From positions 1-64,000 of the forward strand of contig CAVQVM010000001.1 of the NCBI GenBank assembly GCA_963717085.1: a DNA stretch of 64,000 nt. The letters are read 5' to 3'. Under the pieces are notes generated by a model, which saw only the letters and a program-made list of their open reading frames with translations, was not told the origin of the DNA and made no database searches. Shown here one piece after another: positions 1 to 7,584 of this stretch. Both the position numbers and the translations under genes were made by a program. The DNA is from DASQUK01 sp963717085. Lineage in GTDB: Bacteria; Actinomycetota; Acidimicrobiia; Acidimicrobiales; VFJN01. The first letter of the stretch is position 1, and each line of letters opens with the position of its first letter.

Positions 1-874
1 TGAACGCCTCGCGGGCGTCGGCGAGCGGGTAAACCGCGCCGACCTGCGGGCGGAGCTGGCCGCTATCGACCAGGCGAGCCAGCTCGACGAGTTGGGCGCC
101 GCTGGGCTCGCGGACGAAGTGGAGCGCCCGGATGTCCTGGCGGTCGGTGGGGGGAGGGGCGCAGACCGACACCAGGGTGCCGCCCGGCCTGACGATCGCC
201 GCCGATCGGGCGAGCACGTCGCCGCCGATCGTGTCGAGGACGACGTCGGCCTGCCCGATGGCATCCTCCCAGCCGTCCTGCTCGAGGTCCACGAAGCTGT
301 CCGCGCCGGCCTCCATCGCGCGCGTCCGGGCGCCGCCGCGACCCGTGCCGATCACGTGGGCACCGGCGGAGCGGGCGAGCTGCACGGCGACGGCCCCGAC
401 GGCGCCGCCGGCCCCGTGGATCACGGCGGTCTGCCCGGCGGCCAGCTGCCCGTGATCGAACAGCGCCTGCCAGGACGTGAGCCCGGCTTGGGGGATGGCC
501 GCGGCGTGCACGTGATCGATGGTCGTCGGCTTCGGCGCTATGTCGCGGGCCTCGATGGCGATGAACTCGGCAGCGGCCCCGTCGCGGTACCCGTCGATGA
601 GGCCGTAGACCTCGTCCCCCACCGCCACGCCGGCGGTGCCGTAGCCGAGGGCGGCGACCACGCCCGAGAACTCGTGAGCCGGGATGATCGGCGCCCGATC
701 GCGGCCCGCCCGGTCGGTCCAGAGCGGCCACTGCAACTCCGTGGGGGTGAATCCGGCGGCGTGAACCTCGACGAGGACGTCGCCGACGGCCGGCACCGGA
801 TCGGGTGCGTCCTCGTAGACGATCCCGTCGATCCCTTCGAGGCCGATGGGCTCATGGACTCTGGCGGCCTTCAT
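1..874 (-). CDS. Zinc-independent MDR oxidoreductase (quinone oxidoreductase-like), 3'-truncated by window edge
   Basis: The gene starts at ATG 874 and runs off the left edge, so about 291 codons are visible and the C-terminus is missing. The protein opens MKAARVHEP, carries a GroES-like N-terminal half, then the nucleotide-binding stretch HGAAGAVGAVAVQLA typical of NADPH-dependent quinone oxidoreductases, and is still in the family pattern (YPLADAREAF) at the edge. No structural-zinc cysteine cluster is visible. It probably reduces a quinone, enone or aldehyde in the cytosol. It is divergent from an ECF41-type sigma factor gene; ECF41 factors are known to sit beside carboxymuconolactone decarboxylase, oxidoreductase or epimerase genes, so this is its likely regulatory partner. 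Confidence 0.85.
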   Translation of the reverse strand, partial: MKAARVHEPIGLEGIDGIVYEDAPDPVPAVGDVLVEVHAAGFTPTELQWPLWTDRAGRDRAPIIPAHEFSGVVAALGYGTAGVAVGDEVYGLIDGYRDGAAAEFIAIEARDIAPKPTTIDHVHAAAIPQAGLTSWQALFDHGQLAAGQTAVIHGAGGAVGAVAVQLARSAGAHVIGTGRGGARTRAMEAGADSFVDLEQDGWEDAIGQADVVLDTIGGDVLARSAAIVRPGGTLVSVCAPPPTDRQDIRALHFVREPSGAQLVELARLVDSGQLRPQVGAVYPLADAREAF

Positions 875-902
875 CGTGAACTCTCCATCGCGTGTGCTCC
901 TC

Positions 903-929
903 TGTCACATCGGCGGTGTTCCGCCGGTC
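903..929 (+). promoter_or_regulatory. Candidate ECF41-type autoregulated promoter
   Basis: TGTCACA at 903-909 is followed after 16 bases by GGTC at 926-929. The published ECF41 target is TGTCACA with a CGTC -10 at about this spacing, so only one base differs. It points toward the sigma gene whose ATG is at 966. A partial mirror-image TGTCATA lies on the other strand at 935-941 but has no matching -10. Confidence 0.5.
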
Positions 930-965
930 ACTGCTATGACACGGAGTGACGAGGGAATGTGACCG

Positions 966-1847
966 ATGGACGGGAACGACTGGCTGACAGAACGGTTCGA
1001 GGAACACCGGGCGCACCTGCGGGCGGTGGCCTACCGCATGCTGGGGTCGCTCAGCGAGGCCGACGACGCCGTCCAGGAGACCTGGCTGAGGCTGAACCGC
1101 GCCGACACCAGCGACGTCGAGAACCTGGGCGGCTGGCTCACGACCGTCGTCTCGCGCGTGTGCCTGAACCGGCTGCGCTCCCGCTCGTCCCGGCGCGAGG
1201 AGCCGCTGGACGTGTACGTGCCCGATCCGATCGTGCGGCGCGAGGACGACCTCGATCCCGAGCACCAGGCGGAGCTGGTCGACTCGGTCGGCCTCGCGCT
1301 GCTGGTGGTGCTCGAGACGCTCGCACCCGCGGAGCGCCTGGCGTTCGTCCTGCACGACATGTTCGCAGTGCCCTTCGAGGAGATCGCGACCATCGTGGGA
1401 CGCTCCCCGGCCGCGGCACGGCAGCTCGCCAGCCGGGCGCGTCACCGGGTCCAGGGCGCGGCCACACCCGACGTGGACATGGCGCGCCAGCGGGAGGTGG
1501 TGGACGCGTTCTTCGCCGCCGCCCGCGGCGGTGACTTCGACGCGCTCGTCGCCGTGCTCGACCCGGACGTCGTGCTGCGGTCCGACGGCGGCTTGTCGCG
1601 TCCGAGCGTCTCGGTCGTGGTCCAGGGTGCAGAGACCGTGGCCAGCCGTGCGCTCATGTTCACGCAGTTGTCACCGTTCGTGCGGCCGGCCGTGATCAAC
1701 GGTGCCGCTGGGGTCGTCGTGGCCCCCGCTGGCCGTCCGGTCTCGATCATGGCCTTCACCGTCAGGGGCGGCCGGATCGTCGAGATCTACGCGATCGCCG
1801 ACCCCGAGCGTCTGCGCCAGCTCGACCTGCCGGTGCTGGACGACTGA
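966..1847 (+). CDS. ECF41-family RNA polymerase sigma factor with SnoaL-like C-terminal domain (SigJ-like)
   Basis: The 293-residue protein has sigma region 2 near the N-terminus (YRMLGSLSEADDAVQETWLR), sigma region 4 around residues 105-160 (PAERLAFVLHDMF, then the helix-turn-helix) and a SnoaL/NTF2-like extension over about the last 120 residues. That architecture defines the ECF41 group, in which the extension modulates sigma activity in place of a separate anti-sigma factor. ATG 966 has a GAGGGA ribosome site at 951-956. It is divergent from an oxidoreductase and preceded by a near-consensus ECF41 promoter, so autoregulation is likely. Its stop codon is the first three bases of a palindromic repeat element. 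Confidence 0.9.
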   Translation: MDGNDWLTERFEEHRAHLRAVAYRMLGSLSEADDAVQETWLRLNRADTSDVENLGGWLTTVVSRVCLNRLRSRSSRREEPLDVYVPDPIVRREDDLDPEHQAELVDSVGLALLVVLETLAPAERLAFVLHDMFAVPFEEIATIVGRSPAAARQLASRARHRVQGAATPDVDMARQREVVDAFFAAARGGDFDALVAVLDPDVVLRSDGGLSRPSVSVVVQGAETVASRALMFTQLSPFVRPAVINGAAGVVVAPAGRPVSIMAFTVRGGRIVEIYAIADPERLRQLDLPVLDD

Positions 1848-1925
1848 GGGTCGATTCCGCGGATCATGCAGGTCACCGCAATAGCGATGGTTCGAGCGGC
1901 GAGCGCTCGGCGGAATCGACCCTCA
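1845..1925. repeat. Stop-codon-overlapping inverted-repeat element, copy 1
   Basis: Perfect 16-base arms, TGAGGGTCGATTCCGC at 1845-1860 and its reverse complement at 1910-1925, enclose 49 bases. The first three bases are the stop codon of the sigma factor. A further TGAGGGTCG follows at 1927-1935. A diverged second copy lies at 50492-50569, again at a stop codon. It could form a long hairpin and act as a terminator or REP-like element; there is no T-run. Confidence 0.8.
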
Positions 1926-1936
1926 CTGAGGGTCGT

Positions 1937-2242
1937 TCAGTCGTCGTCGAACACGCCCAGGAACGTCGACGTCGTTCGGCGCAGGTGCCGGGAGTCGAGT
2001 GTGTAGCGTCGCTCCCTGCCGGCCTTCTCCACATGGACCAGCCCCGCGGCCTCGAGCCGCTGGAGGTGCCGGGTCGTGGTCGACCACGAGTGGCTGAAGC
2101 GATCGGCCAGCTCACCCGCGGTCATCGCCCCGCCCCGCGCGTGCAGCGTGACCAGGATGTGGCGGCGATGCTCGTTGGCGAGGGCCCCGAAGACGGCCTC
2201 CAGCTCGTCGAGCTCGCGTAGGCCCCGCGGCCGGCGGCTCAG
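1937..2242 (-). CDS. ArsR-family winged-helix transcriptional regulator
   Basis: The protein of about 100 residues shows the ArsR pattern: FGALANEHRRHILVTL, AGELADRFSHSWSTTTRHLQ as the recognition helix, and a wing ending GRERRYTLD. No metal-binding cysteine motif is present, so it is probably not a metal sensor. The start is uncertain: no ATG, GTG or TTG lies in frame near the domain, and the plausible choice is CTG at 2242, which overlaps the stop of the upstream monooxygenase-like gene (2239-2241). The next in-frame GTG would overlap that gene by more than 100 bases. The overlap implies translational coupling and shared control. Confidence 0.8.
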   Translation of the reverse strand: MSRRPRGLRELDELEAVFGALANEHRRHILVTLHARGGAMTAGELADRFSHSWSTTTRHLQRLEAAGLVHVEKAGRERRYTLDSRHLRRTTSTFLGVFDDD

Positions 2243-2577
2243 AGGGTCTCCTTCACGGCGAAGTGCGGGAACGCCATCCCCGGTCCCATCGCGCGGTCCT
2301 CGACGAGGGTGGCCATCCGTTCCCACAGCGCTGCGATCCGCGGGTGCTGGTGGGCGCGGCCGGGTGCCTCCGCGTCGACCCACTGGAAGATCGCGACGAT
2401 GAGCGGCCCGGCGCCGTCCTGGTCCTCGCCGATGTACACCTCCTCGGGACGGCCGGTCGCCAGGCCGAGCTCGGTGTAGGTGGCGCGGTGCTCCCGGATC
2501 AGCCCCATGAGCTCGTCCACCTTGTCCGCCCGCGGTCGGTATTGGCAGATGACGGTGTTGTCGATGCGTTCGCTCAT
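2239..2577 (-). CDS. Antibiotic biosynthesis monooxygenase (ABM) domain protein
   Basis: The 112-residue single-domain protein begins with a strand of the ABM ferredoxin-like fold (NTVICQYRPRADKVDELMGLIREH) and contains PLIVAIFQWVDAEAPGRAHQHP, a common ABM middle segment. Such proteins are small cofactor-free monooxygenases or dimeric binding proteins; the substrate cannot be told. It is the first gene of a two-gene unit with the ArsR regulator, and the AT-rich stretch just upstream is the only obvious promoter region. Confidence 0.75.
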   Translation of the reverse strand: MSERIDNTVICQYRPRADKVDELMGLIREHRATYTELGLATGRPEEVYIGEDQDGAGPLIVAIFQWVDAEAPGRAHQHPRIAALWERMATLVEDRAMGPGMAFPHFAVKETL

Positions 2578-2584
2578 GGCTCAA

Positions 2585-2612
2585 GAATTTCCTAATTTAG
2601 CCAAATATGCAA
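2585..2612 (-). promoter_or_regulatory. AT-rich promoter/operator region of the ABM-ArsR unit
   Basis: This short stretch between the cupin stop and the ABM start is strikingly AT-rich for this genome and contains ATTTGGCTAAAT on the minus strand, an imperfect small palindrome. It is a natural place for the ArsR protein to bind; no clean -35/-10 pair was identified. Confidence 0.3.
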
Positions 2613-2627
2613 ACGTGTGAGCCGACC

Positions 2628-2951
2628 TCAGATCTTGAAGATCACGATGTACGTCGCACCGGTGTCGGTCGCGAAGTCTGCGTGGGTCGAGCTCGCGGCC
2701 GCGGCGTAGCCGTCCCCCGCGGTCATCTCGCGACCCTGGTTCCTGACCGAGCCCTCGACCAGATAGAAGAACTCGGGATGAGCGTGGACGTGCGGGTCGC
2801 CCTCGTAACCCGCGTCCGCTTGGACGTAGGTGACCATGTAGCCATCGGCCGAGCCAAGGATCTTGGCCCTGGCGTTCCCCTGGGTGCCCCATGGCACCCA
2901 ATCAGCCGATCCTGCCGTCTGGATGTCCCAGCCCTCGAGGGAGATGTCCAT
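2628..2951 (-). CDS. Cupin-domain protein
   Basis: The 107-residue protein has a single cupin barrel: the first motif is DPHVHAHPEFFYLVEG (histidines plus glutamate for metal binding) and the second is represented by GDGYAAAASSTHADF. The start at 2951 is supported by an AAGGAGG ribosome site seven bases upstream; longer in-frame starts lack one. It is probably a small metal-binding enzyme or ligand sensor. It stands alone between the ABM/ArsR unit and an alcohol dehydrogenase on the same strand, with 76 bases separating it from the latter. Confidence 0.8.
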   Translation of the reverse strand: MDISLEGWDIQTAGSADWVPWGTQGNARAKILGSADGYMVTYVQADAGYEGDPHVHAHPEFFYLVEGSVRNQGREMTAGDGYAAAASSTHADFATDTGATYIVIFKI

Positions 2952-3027
2952 GTGTGCCTCCTTTGCTCGATTCCCGTGTGAACGTCGGTCACGACCTCGT
3001 TCGTCGTGACCGCTCGTCGCGACGCCG

Positions 3028-4026
3028 TTAGGCGACCAGCACGGCGGCGCCCGTGAGCCGGTCGTTGGCAAGGTCGGCGAGCGCCCGGTCGGCCGCGTCG
3101 AGCGGGTAGGGCGTGGCCGTCACCCGGACGCCGAGGCGAGCGGCCAGCGCCAGGAACTCCTCGCCGTCGGCCCGCGTGTTGGCGGTGACGCTGCGCAGCT
3201 GCCGCTCCTGGAACAGGTGGCTCTGGTAGTTCAGCGGCGGCACGTCGCTGAGGTGGATGCCGGCGACGGCCAACGTGCCGCCGCGGTCGAGGGCGGCCAT
3301 GGCGGCCGGCACCAGTTCCCCGGCGGGCGCGAACAGGATGGCGGAATCGAGCGGCTCGGGGGGCGGGGCGTCGGCGGGTCCTGCGGAGTGTGCGCCCAGG
3401 TCGAGTGCGAGCTGGCGGGCGGCCGCCGCCCGGGTCATGACGTGCACGGTGGCACCCTGGGCCAGGGCCACCTGCGCGGCGAGATGCGCCGACGCCCCGA
3501 AGCCGTAGATGCCGAGGCGGCCTCCCGGCGGCAACTCGGCCCGCCGCAGGGCCCGGTAGCCGATGATGCCGGCGCACAGCAGCGGCGCCGCGTGCACGTC
3601 GTCGAAGCCGTCGGGGAGCTCGTACGCGTACGCCTCGTCGACCACCGCCCACTGGGCGTACCCACCGTCGGCGTCCCAGCCAGTGAAGCGCGGGTCGATG
3701 CAGAGGTTCTCCTGGCCCCGCCGGCACCAGCGGCACCGCCCATCCGTGTGGCGCAGCCAGGCGATCCCGGCCCGCTGGCCCAGCCGGAACCGGCCGGCGC
3801 CGGGGCCGAGCGCGTCGACGGTGCCGACGACCTCGTGCCCCGGGACGGTCGACGGCCGATGGGGCGGCAGATCGCCCTCGGCCAGGTGGAGGTCGGTCCG
3901 GCACACGCCGCACGCGATGACCCGGACTCTGATCTCGCCCGGACCGGGTTCGGGGACGGGACGATCCACGGCCACGAGGGGGCCCGTCGCGATCGGCCCG
4001 GGCGACTCGACGACCCACGCCTTCAT
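3028..4026 (-). CDS. Zinc-dependent alcohol dehydrogenase (AdhA-like)
   Basis: The 332-residue medium-chain dehydrogenase has catalytic-zinc motifs ACGVCRTDLH and GHEVVG near residues 35-70 and a glycine-rich cofactor loop (GIYGFGASAHLAAQVAL) near residue 170. It should oxidise alcohols or reduce aldehydes with NAD(P). The structural-zinc loop is unusual: it reads TDGRCRWCRRGQENLC, with three cysteines where AdhA relatives have four, so the structural zinc may be lost or weakened. ATG 4026 has an AGGAGGAG ribosome site. Confidence 0.88.
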   Translation of the reverse strand: MKAWVVESPGPIATGPLVAVDRPVPEPGPGEIRVRVIACGVCRTDLHLAEGDLPPHRPSTVPGHEVVGTVDALGPGAGRFRLGQRAGIAWLRHTDGRCRWCRRGQENLCIDPRFTGWDADGGYAQWAVVDEAYAYELPDGFDDVHAAPLLCAGIIGYRALRRAELPPGGRLGIYGFGASAHLAAQVALAQGATVHVMTRAAAARQLALDLGAHSAGPADAPPPEPLDSAILFAPAGELVPAAMAALDRGGTLAVAGIHLSDVPPLNYQSHLFQERQLRSVTANTRADGEEFLALAARLGVRVTATPYPLDAADRALADLANDRLTGAAVLVA

Positions 4027-4110
4027 GGCTCCTCCTGCGCTCGACCCATTCTTCGCTCTGACCTCATTCTGGATGGACCGGGCCACGCCGAAGGAACTAG
4101 GAACCGGTCC

Positions 4111-4452
4111 ATGGTGACGATCGAGCAGGTGCGGGATCTGGCACTCACGCTCCCCCGGACCCAGGAGGCCCTGGTCCGGGACCGCGTCAAGTTCCGGATC
4201 GGGCAGATCGTCTACCTGGCGTTCTCCCGAGACGAGACCCTCATGGGATTCGCATTCCCCAAGGAGGAGCGTCAGGCGCTGATCGACTCCGAGCCCCACA
4301 AGTTCCTGATGCCGAAGCGTTCGGATCAGCGGTACAACTGGGTGGTCGTCCGGCTCGAGGCGATCGACGACATGGAGATGCGGGAGATCGTGCTCGACGC
4401 GTGGCGCATGGTCGTACCCAAGCGGGTTGCCGCCGAGCACCTGGGTGCCTGA
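4111..4452 (+). CDS. MmcQ/YjbR family protein
   Basis: The 113-residue protein matches the YjbR double-wing fold in length and pattern: VRDLALTLPRTQEALVRDRVKFRIG, GFAFPKEERQALI and the C-terminal helix EIVLDAWRMVVPKRVA. Members are small DNA-binding-like proteins of unknown function, common in actinobacteria. The start is ATG 4111, just after GAACCGGTCC with only a weak ribosome site. It is divergent from the zinc alcohol dehydrogenase, with 84 bases between them. Confidence 0.8.
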   Translation: MVTIEQVRDLALTLPRTQEALVRDRVKFRIGQIVYLAFSRDETLMGFAFPKEERQALIDSEPHKFLMPKRSDQRYNWVVVRLEAIDDMEMREIVLDAWRMVVPKRVAAEHLGA

Positions 4453-4615
4453 GCCCGACCGAACGGAGGGCCCGGCCTGAGCGGCCGTGGAGCGGGAAGC
4501 ACGCGTCGAAGCCCGAGCGGCCCGGCGCGAAGCGCCAAGAGCGGGAAGCAACTGAGCCCGAGCCCCAATCGATAAGCGGGTCGTGGCCCGTGGCCGATCC
4601 AGGCACAATCCTCGG
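4453..4615. repeat. Gene-free spacer with short direct repeat and small hairpins
   Basis: The 12-mer GAGCGGGAAGCA occurs at 4490-4501 and 4539-4550, and GAGCCCGA brackets the area at 4451-4458 and 4554-4561. A GGCGC-gaa-GCGCC hairpin lies at 4524-4536. There is no open frame with coding character and no T-run after the hairpin. It separates the YjbR gene from the LuxR-ATPase regulator. Confidence 0.45.
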
Positions 4616-4618
4616 GTG

Positions 4619-7501
4619 ATGGATGCTCAGGTCCTGACCGATGCCGGCGTGTCGACCCGCGAGGCCGACGTGCTCTCGGGCGTCGCCGAGCACCTCACCA
4701 ACGCCGAGATCGCCGCTCGGCTGTTCATATCCGTGCGGACGGTCGAGAGCCACGTGTCCTCGCTGCTCCGCAAGCTCGGCGTCGCCGACCGCCGCGAGCT
4801 CGCCAGCTACGCCGCCGCGCTCGCCGCCCAGCCGGCGGGCTCCGAGGGGCCCGGCCGCCCGGCCGGAGCGACCGTGGCCACGTCCCTGCCGCTGGCGCCG
4901 GCGATCCCGACGCCGCTCACGTCCTTCGTGGGCCGGGCGGCCGAGCGGCAGGCACTGGCCGCGGCCATCGCCGGGCACCGGCTCGTGACCGCCGTCGGCC
5001 CCGGGGGCGTGGGCAAGACCCGGCTCGCAATCGCGGTCGCCGCCGAGACGGTCCAGGTCGCCGACGCGGTCTGGTTCGTGGACCTGGTCCCGATCTCCGA
5101 TCCCGGGATGGTGGCGGCCGCCGTGGCCGCGGTCCTGGGCGTGGCGGAGCGTCCGGGCGGCACCATCGAAGACGCGGTCCTCGCCCGCCTCGGCAGGTCG
5201 GAAGCGCTGATCGTGCTCGACAACTGCGAGCACCTGGTCGACGGCGTCGCCGTCTTCGTCGAGCGCCTCCTGGCCACGTGCCCGCAGGCCCGCGTGCTGG
5301 CCACCAGCCGCACTCGCCTCATGCTGCCGTTCGAGCACGTCTTCCCGGTGCCAGGCCTTTCGTTGCAACCCGACGATGACGCGGCCGCCGACGCGGTGGC
5401 GCTGTTCCTCGAGCGGGCCCGCGCGGCCGCCGGGTTCGAGCCGGGCCCGGGCGACGTGCCCCGCATCGCCAGCGTGTGCCGCTCGCTCGACGGCATGGCG
5501 CTCGCCATCGAGCTGGCCGCCGCTCGGCTCGCCACGCTGGGGCTCGACGGCGTGGAGTCGGGGCTGGCCGACGCGCTCCGGATGCTGTCCGGCGGCTCAC
5601 GGCTCGACGAGCGGCACAGCTCCCTCCGCTCCACGATCGATTGGAGCTATGCCCTGCTCGATCCCGCCGAGCAGGCCCTGCTCCGGCGGGTGTCGGTCTT
5701 CGCGGCGCCGTTCACGGTCGAGGCCGCCACCCAGGTGGCCGGGTTCCTGCCGGTCGACGCGGGCTTGGCCGACGGGCTCGCCCGGCTGGCCGACAACAGC
5801 CTCGCCGTCGCCCGACCCGGCTCGGAGACCCGCTACCGGGTGCTCGAGACGATTCGCCAATACGGCGTCGACCAGCTGGAGCAGGTCGGCGAGCTCGAGG
5901 AGGTCCGGGCCCGCCAGGTGCAGTGGTGTCTGGCCACGGCCGAGGAGCTGGTCGAGCGGGCCGACGATGGCGTCGAGGACTACGTCCAGGGCCGGGGTGG
6001 CGACGGCGCCTGGCGCGGCGCATTCGATCTGGTCGCCGACGACCTGCGTGCGGGCTTCGCCTGGGCCGTCAGCCGGCCGGAGCTCCGCGCTGATGCACAC
6101 CGGCTGGCGTTGCTGCTGGCGTCGCTGACGTTCCTGCGGGGCCTGCCCGCGGAGGCGCAGCGTCGGTTCGAGGAGGCGGCGACCCTCACCGACGACCCCG
6201 CGGCCCGGGTCACGGCGCTCAACGATGCCGCCGGCGCGGCGATGTGTCGCCACGTCGGCAACGACACCTTCCGGCTGTGGCGGCGGGCCGCCGACATCGC
6301 AGCCGAGTCCGGGGACGGGGTCACCGCGGCGCACAACCTCGCCCTCGCTGCGACACTGATCAACCGCGGCCCGGGCATCATGGCCGAGGTCCCGCCCCCC
6401 GAGGTCGTCGAGGAGCTGATCCAGGAGGCGGTGGCGGTGGCGGGCGGTTCGCCCCTCGCCGAGCCGTCGATCCTCACCGCGCAGGCGTTCAACGGCGACG
6501 AGCTCGACCCGGTCACGGAGGAGCTGGCCGAGCGGGCGGTCACGCTGGCCCGGCGAGTCGGCGACGCCTACGACGAGAGTGCAGCGCTCGACGAGCTGTC
6601 GGCCGTTCACCTGGCGGGGGGCGACGTCCCTGCGGCGGTGGCCACCGTGCGTGCCCGGATCGAGGTCCTGGGACGCATCCCGCTCCGACCGGACAACGGC
6701 ATGGAGTTCTCCGACTGCTACGCCATGGCGTCCGAGATCAGCCTGACCGCCGGCGACTTCGCCGCCGCCCGGGCGTATGCGGACCGCCTGGCGTCACTGC
6801 CGTTCGTCACCGAGCTCGACCACATCGCCAGCGCCCGCCGCATCAAGGTCGACGCCATGGCTGGTGACCTCGATGCCGTGGTGGCGGCCGCCGAGCGGTT
6901 CCGCCGCGGTTGGGAACAGGCGGGGCGACCGGTGGCGAGCAACCTGGCCGGCGCCACGCTGGCGGTGACGATGGTCCACGGCCTGCGCGGCGACGAGGAG
7001 CAGCGCGCGGAATGGCGGGACCGCAGCATCGCAATCGGCATGACCGCCGAACGCCTGGAGAGCCCGCTGAGCGGCTACGGCCCGACGTTCGACGCCATCG
7101 TCGAGCTGCACGTGGGCGACATCGACGCCGCCGTCGCCCGGCTGGCGGTCGATCCCGATCGGCTGCGCACCTGGTTCAGCGGTGAGTGGCGTCCCTGGTA
7201 CGCCGCCCTCTGGGCCGAGGCCGCCGTGCTCGCCGGGCGCGCCGACGCCGCCGAGCGCATCGAGCGGGCCTGGCTGTCCGTTGCCGCCAACCCAGTGGCG
7301 CTGGCGATGGTCGAGCGCGCCGCGGCGTTCGCCGAAGGCGACACCGACCGGCTGGTCGCGGCCGCAGCGGCTCTGGAGCCCACGGGCTGCCGCTACCAGT
7401 GGGCCCGCACCATGGTGATGGCGGGTGGCGAGCACCGGGAGGCCGGAGAAGCGGCATTGGAGCGCATGGGCGCCACCCCGATGGGTATGCCGCGATGGTG
7501 A
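4619..7501 (+). CDS. LuxR-type transcriptional regulator with N-terminal HTH and NB-ARC-like ATPase
   Basis: The 960-residue protein has a LuxR/GerE helix-turn-helix at residues 10-65 (STREADVLSGVAEHLTNAEI, then the VRTVESHVSSLLRKLG recognition helices), a proline/glycine linker, an FVGR motif, Walker A GPGGVGKTR at about 127-135, Walker B-like LIVLDNCEHL and sensor motif VLATSRTRL, and then about 550 residues of helical TPR-like repeats. Large actinobacterial ATPase regulators usually carry the LuxR domain at the C-terminus; here it leads. It probably oligomerises with ATP in response to an unknown ligand. The start is ATG 4619 (GTG 4616 is also possible). A hairpin follows the stop. Confidence 0.88.
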   Translation: MDAQVLTDAGVSTREADVLSGVAEHLTNAEIAARLFISVRTVESHVSSLLRKLGVADRRELASYAAALAAQPAGSEGPGRPAGATVATSLPLAPAIPTPLTSFVGRAAERQALAAAIAGHRLVTAVGPGGVGKTRLAIAVAAETVQVADAVWFVDLVPISDPGMVAAAVAAVLGVAERPGGTIEDAVLARLGRSEALIVLDNCEHLVDGVAVFVERLLATCPQARVLATSRTRLMLPFEHVFPVPGLSLQPDDDAAADAVALFLERARAAAGFEPGPGDVPRIASVCRSLDGMALAIELAAARLATLGLDGVESGLADALRMLSGGSRLDERHSSLRSTIDWSYALLDPAEQALLRRVSVFAAPFTVEAATQVAGFLPVDAGLADGLARLADNSLAVARPGSETRYRVLETIRQYGVDQLEQVGELEEVRARQVQWCLATAEELVERADDGVEDYVQGRGGDGAWRGAFDLVADDLRAGFAWAVSRPELRADAHRLALLLASLTFLRGLPAEAQRRFEEAATLTDDPAARVTALNDAAGAAMCRHVGNDTFRLWRRAADIAAESGDGVTAAHNLALAATLINRGPGIMAEVPPPEVVEELIQEAVAVAGGSPLAEPSILTAQAFNGDELDPVTEELAERAVTLARRVGDAYDESAALDELSAVHLAGGDVPAAVATVRARIEVLGRIPLRPDNGMEFSDCYAMASEISLTAGDFAAARAYADRLASLPFVTELDHIASARRIKVDAMAGDLDAVVAAAERFRRGWEQAGRPVASNLAGATLAVTMVHGLRGDEEQRAEWRDRSIAIGMTAERLESPLSGYGPTFDAIVELHVGDIDAAVARLAVDPDRLRTWFSGEWRPWYAALWAEAAVLAGRADAAERIERAWLSVAANPVALAMVERAAAFAEGDTDRLVAAAAALEPTGCRYQWARTMVMAGGEHREAGEAALERMGATPMGMPRW

Positions 7502-7532
7502 GCGGCTCAACTGCGTGGCGCGCCGTGCGCGG

Positions 7533-7553
7533 CGCCGGCCTGGGTGGCCGGCG
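7533..7553. terminator. Stem-loop, possible terminator after the LuxR-ATPase gene
   Basis: CGCCGGCC at 7533-7540 pairs perfectly with GGCCGGCG at 7546-7553 across a five-base loop, 31 bases after the regulator stop and 31 before the DUF72 start. No T-run follows, as is common in high-GC actinobacteria, so termination here is inferred. Confidence 0.4.
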
Positions 7554-7584
7554 GGGGAGTGACGACGAGGACGGTGACGACTGA

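Noticed and set aside
1937..2584. ArsR gene extended to ATG 2584
   Set aside because: The extension is the shifted-frame shadow of the ABM gene; only the last 100 codons have regulator motifs.
3217..4452. Long plus-strand frame across the zinc alcohol dehydrogenase into the YjbR gene
   Set aside because: Only its end (from 4111) shows family motifs; the rest is the antisense shadow of the dehydrogenase, produced by high GC content.
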